Origin: Capsicum annuum
Lineage: Eukaryota; Streptophyta; Magnoliopsida; Solanales; Solanaceae
Reading direction: 5' to 3'
Length of the DNA stretch: 64,000 nt
NCBI RefSeq assembly: GCF_002878395.1
Contig: NC_061119.1
Span: 47,262,284 to 47,326,283, forward strand
A program made the position numbers and the translations under genes. This document shows positions 60,300-64,000 of this stretch, piece by piece. The notes beneath the pieces were generated by a model that was not told the origin of the DNA, made no database searches, and saw nothing but the letters and a program-made list of their open reading frames with translations. Positions within the stretch are counted from its first letter, which is position 1. The number at the start of each line of letters is the position of its first letter.

Positions 60300-60860
60300 A
60301 CTAAATTTGGTGAACAACTGATGATCTCTAAGAGTCTGCAACATAATTCTTAGATAGTCTGCATAATCATTCTCACTATGGGAATAGACATGTATATCAT
60401 TAATGAAGACTATACATACATGTCTAAGTACTGCTTAAATACTTTGTTCATCAAGTCCATTAAAGTTGCAAGGGAATTTGTTCGTCTGAAAGACATAACT
60501 AAGAATTTGAAGTGACCATACAGTGTTCTGAAGGATGTCTTCGAAATATCATATACTCAAACTCTAAGCTGATGATAGCCGGGTCTGAGGTCTATCTTAG
60601 AAAAATAACTGGTACCCTAAAGTTGGTCGAACAAGTCATTAATTCTGGGGAGTGGATACGTACTCTTGATTATGACTTTGTTCAAATGATGATAATCGAT
60701 GCATATTCTGAGAGAACCATCTTTATTATGCACAAATAGGACTGGAGTGCCCCATGGGGAAATACTCAGCTTGATGAATCCCTTATCTAAGAGATCTTTC
60801 AAATGCTCTTTCAACTACTTAAAATCAGTTGGAGCAATTATATAAGGTAGAATAGAGATA
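60300..60860 (-). pseudogene. Gypsy E reverse transcriptase (broken)
   Basis: Open part 60617-60814: [40 protein letters not shown] and [13 protein letters not shown]. The active-site block near 60385-60430 reads FINDIHVYSHS in a shifted frame, with Asn for the first Asp, as in gypsy B. The plus-strand open frame 60512-60739 is a shadow. Confidence 0.88.
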
Positions 60861-61119
60861 GGCTGGGATCTGGAAGGAGATCTATTCCAAATTCAATTTC
60901 CCTTTTAGGAGGAACTCTGAGAAGGTCTTTAGGGAATATATCTAGAAATTCCATTACTACTAAAACTGACTCTAGACAAGTAGTGTCATAACTAGATTCT
61001 TTGACTCGAACAAGATGATAAACACACCCATTAGAAATTATTTTCCTTTATTTAAGATAAAAAATGATCTGACTCCTAAGCATAGAGGTATTACGCTTAC
61101 ATTCAATGACTGGCTCATT

Positions 61120-61249
61120 AGGAAACTAAAACTGAACAACCTTATTTCTCCAATAAACTAAGGCATAACAAGAGTGGAGCCAATCCATGCCAAGAATAAC
61201 ATCAAAATATGTCATCAATAACTCCATAAAATCTACTAAGGTGACTTTC
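61120..61249 (-). pseudogene. Gypsy E protease C-terminal piece
   Basis: The minus strand reads YFDVILGMDWLHSCYALVYW followed by NKVVQF*FPNEPV, the block between protease and RT. The LTR F insertion cuts it at 61250. Confidence 0.82.
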
Positions 61250-64000
61250 TGTAACACCCCGCTTTTCTAAACCGGAATGCTACACGGTGCTTATGACCTC
61301 GAAGGACCACAAGCTAACCCATGACTTATATCTGTACCTATACACTGTATAATATAACATGAAAATGCAATAACATGTACTGAGTGGCCATAAGGTTCAA
61401 ATCTAAATAAACGTCTAACAATACAATGTCTGAAAATAGTATAATAATACCGAAAGAAATTTAAAATAACTGTCTAACATGCTATAGTCTGGAAAGCCTT
61501 TAAACTATCTAAATAAGGAGTTGATGGGATATGTCACCAACTAACTCCAACTATTATAATAAACTGAAAACTAAAATAATAATGAAATCATCGTGTCCTC
61601 GAAAGATGAGGACTTACTTCTAACTCTGACTGTTGATACTGGAATCTACTGATGATCTGGAGCTTGTGCCTCTCAACCTATTGTGTAACATAATAGAAAA
61701 CACCATAGCATAAATGCATTAGTACGTCCGAATGTACTGAGTATACGAGTGAGGTACGCTAAATACAAAGGGTTATGTGTATGGACAATGATGACAAATA
61801 TAAATGTGAGAATGCATACATGCATAAGCAACTATAACTGAAATCGTGATGATACTGACTACTAAGTAAGAATACAGATGACATGACTTTACTGATACTG
61901 AGATACTGAATAGATGAATGACTATTTTTGACTGTTCAAATTATGAAGAACTGGTCTAATTAACTGTGTCAAGCAGTCCTGAAACTGAGTACTAATGGCG
62001 TAAGCTATAATGACCGACATAACTAATATAACTGTGATGATCATCCTAATCGATGTAACTGATATGGAGCGACTGTATCTGACAGTCTAAGTTCTGATGG
62101 AACTATCTGAGTTTCATTCTATATAGAGTAACTTAATTTGAGATCAGTCTTATCTAGCGGGTGATCTTTAAATCTGATAATTATGATACTATTTAACTAT
62201 AGTTGAGATCAGTCCTGTCTAATGGGTGATCTTGAAGTCTATTTATAATGATAAGGATTGATTGTCTCTAACAGTACTGAATCAGTACTACTGAACTGAG
62301 TTGACTGTACCTGACAGTCCTAAATCTGTAATTGAAACTGTGGGATGTGTTCATCTAACTGACATGCCCCAAGCTAAGGTAACTCGGGTCAAATCTCTAC
62401 CCTGACTAGAAGGGTGTCAGTACCGCGCCACTAGTAAAGACATCTGCTGTGGGTCAGTCCTAATCTAGCGGGTGACTCCTGGGATCAGCCCTATACATAT
62501 AAATGTGCTAACGGGTGACCCCTGAGTATATCAGTCCTATCTAATGGGTGACATCTCATACCTACGCTGGCTACGTAGTTCTGTAACTTAGGGATTTCTT
62601 CTAAGGATCTCAGTCCTAATCTAGCGGTTGAGTCCCCATCCCTAAGTTCACTCAGTGCTGAATCCTACTCCCATCTAAAGGATACTGAACTGAATAACTG
62701 GGCTGAACTGAATAACTGAACTGAACTGATTAGCTGAACTGATGCTAGTGGTATTGTTTAGCGGAGCTGAATTAAGTTTAATGAATTCTGATGACTAATG
62801 ACATATGTTCTGAGGACTAATTGAGAGTACTGAAGTTACTGATATTGACTTTGAATACTGAGGTTACAGATATTACTTATTACTGAGATCACTAAGATTA
62901 CTAAACTACTGAGACTACTGAGATTTCTAAGTTTTCCTGAGTCACATGACTGAATTCTATAGATCATGGCTTAACTGAGAGTATCGTGATAACATGACAT
63001 AGCTCTAGGAACACAGTTATATTTTTGAGTACGAATACCCCCAGGAATCGATGGAAGAAAACTGACACAACATGACTGACTTTATCATAAGATGGGAGTC
63101 CACAATTCACATTGTCATAAGTAGGGGATATTATAGTTCATGCAGTTCTTCAATATCTTAAGCATGGTAGGGAGTGCATGGATATAATTCATGTACATAT
63201 TGTATATCTACATTATCATACATGCTTCATACCACAACAATAGAAACACATCAATAGCATGGAACTTATATTGAACTATATAGCTAACATGGACTTGTCA
63301 TTTAGATATCATGAAACTATGTAAACATGAATTTCTAGCATCCTAAGAATTTTATTAAACACCTAGCATGCACTCTTTAAGGCATAGGTGTGCTTATCAA
63401 TTTGACAATCTTAATCCATCCAAAATTCATGGGTTTCAACTCACCTATTCACATGTTTCATGAAAAACACATGAAGATACAACCTTGAATCCAAACAACA
63501 ATCATCAACATGAATATAGTCATACAGAACAAGGAAATAATAATTTATAATTTAAAACATGATTCTTGAGTTCCATGGATGAAAGGGACCCATGGATGAA
63601 CACTACACATATCTTAGATTAAGAATTCGTGAAGTTTGATGGCGAAATTTCCTTAAATAGACTCTTCTATGAAAACCCTAGGGCTTGTTCTTGAGAGTTT
63701 CGATCTTGAGAGAAAATCCTAATCTTATGGTTAAGAGTGTATGAGAGATCTTTTTGAGATGTGTAACTATAGAGATGGAAGATAATATGCTCCTTGAGGG
63801 TTATAGGTCATGGGAAGTGAAGGGAAAAAACCAAAATACCCTTACTAAAATGCCCCTCAAGTTTTGGAAAGAAAAGTTCATGACATTTTTGAAAAGGCAT
63901 CAAAAATGTGCCAGGCCGTCAAAAATATCGTCACATAGAAGCTGGTTTCTTCCTAAGGCTGACGATCATTTTGACAAGGCATCACAAATGTGACAGTCTG
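61250..64000 (-). repeat. Gypsy-type LTR F (runs off the window)
   Basis: Starts TGTAACACCCCGC, the outer end of a minus-oriented gypsy LTR, followed by the ACACGGTGCTTATGACC style shared with LTRs A and E. 2.75 kb are in view with no coding trace, so the LTR is longer than the others or contains repeats. Tandem words TCTAGCGGGTGA/CTAACGGGTGA recur at 62155-62620, and ACTGA-rich tracts at 62690-62950. A repeat block starts at about 63895. Whether it is solo or part of an element cannot be seen. The open frame 63754-63993 is not a gene. Confidence 0.75.

Larger units (their letters stand above)
55535..61249 (-). mobile_element. Gypsy E: chromovirus-type element, 3' part in view
   Basis: Minus-strand element: 3' LTR 55535-57858, polypurine tract, pol (integrase, RNase H, RT), end of protease. 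It is interrupted at 61250 by LTR F, so gag and the 5' LTR lie outside the window. The left flank pentamer is gtaac (55530-55534). Confidence 0.9.

Noticed and set aside
1..64000. A new multi-gene system (biosynthetic cluster, defence island, viral integration)
   Set aside because: All recognisable coding sequence is retrotransposon gag-pol or the GST remnant. Nothing groups into another system. Pararetrovirus hallmarks (movement or coat protein) were not seen.

Overview
The window looks like plant nuclear DNA made almost entirely of decayed, nested LTR retrotransposons. The contents point to a flowering plant: Tork-type Ty1/copia elements, chromodomain-bearing Ty3/gypsy elements with 2.0-2.5 kb LTRs, an Athila-like element with a tRNA-Asp type primer site, a Stowaway-like MITE and a tau-class glutathione S-transferase with the usual two-exon structure. 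The LTR and GAG wording resembles what I know from Solanaceae (tomato, potato, pepper). That is recognition from memory, not a search result. No intact host gene was found. I saw no tRNA, rRNA, CRISPR array or bacterial feature.

Layout, left to right. 1-679 is unassigned flank. 680-7962 is a decayed Copia on the + strand (Copia-1); a solo gypsy LTR (A, 1113-3581) sits inside its 5' LTR and its 3' LTR is truncated. 9233-10504 (-) is a broken two-exon tau GST with a Stowaway-like MITE (10616-10901) just upstream. A second copy of the GST 3' flank (11524-11670) implies a former tandem GST array. That array is cut by Copia-2 (-), whose 3' LTR and RNase H/RT lie at 11704-14477 and whose linker and integrase resume at 53549-54712.

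An Athila-like element (+) lies inside Copia-2. Its 5' LTR is in three pieces (14478-15599, 33958-34151, 47954-47970), its GAG and protease are at 48100-50619, and its 3' LTR is 52211-53548. Two further stacks split that 5' LTR. The first is gypsy C (-, 15600-33957), itself holding gypsy B (-, 21782-31689, target duplication gacac/gacat). The second is gypsy G (+, 34152-47948, exact duplication gtaat), holding gypsy D (+, 37420-41624, exact duplication gaaac) inside its gag. After an orphan stretch (54713-55534) comes gypsy E (-, 55535-61249 in view). Its protease region is interrupted by LTR F (-), which runs off the right edge.

The order of events is readable from the nesting: GST array, then Copia-2, then the Athila-like element, then C and G, then B and D. 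All gag-pol reading frames are broken. In G most stop codons fall where CAG or CAA glutamine codons are expected, as expected from deamination of methylated cytosine. No new biosynthetic, defence or regulatory system is evident. The most unusual signals are the family-specific degenerate repeat block found at a similar place in nearly every LTR, the GAG-protease-only Athila-like element, an inverted gag fragment in D, and the remnant of a duplicated GST locus.
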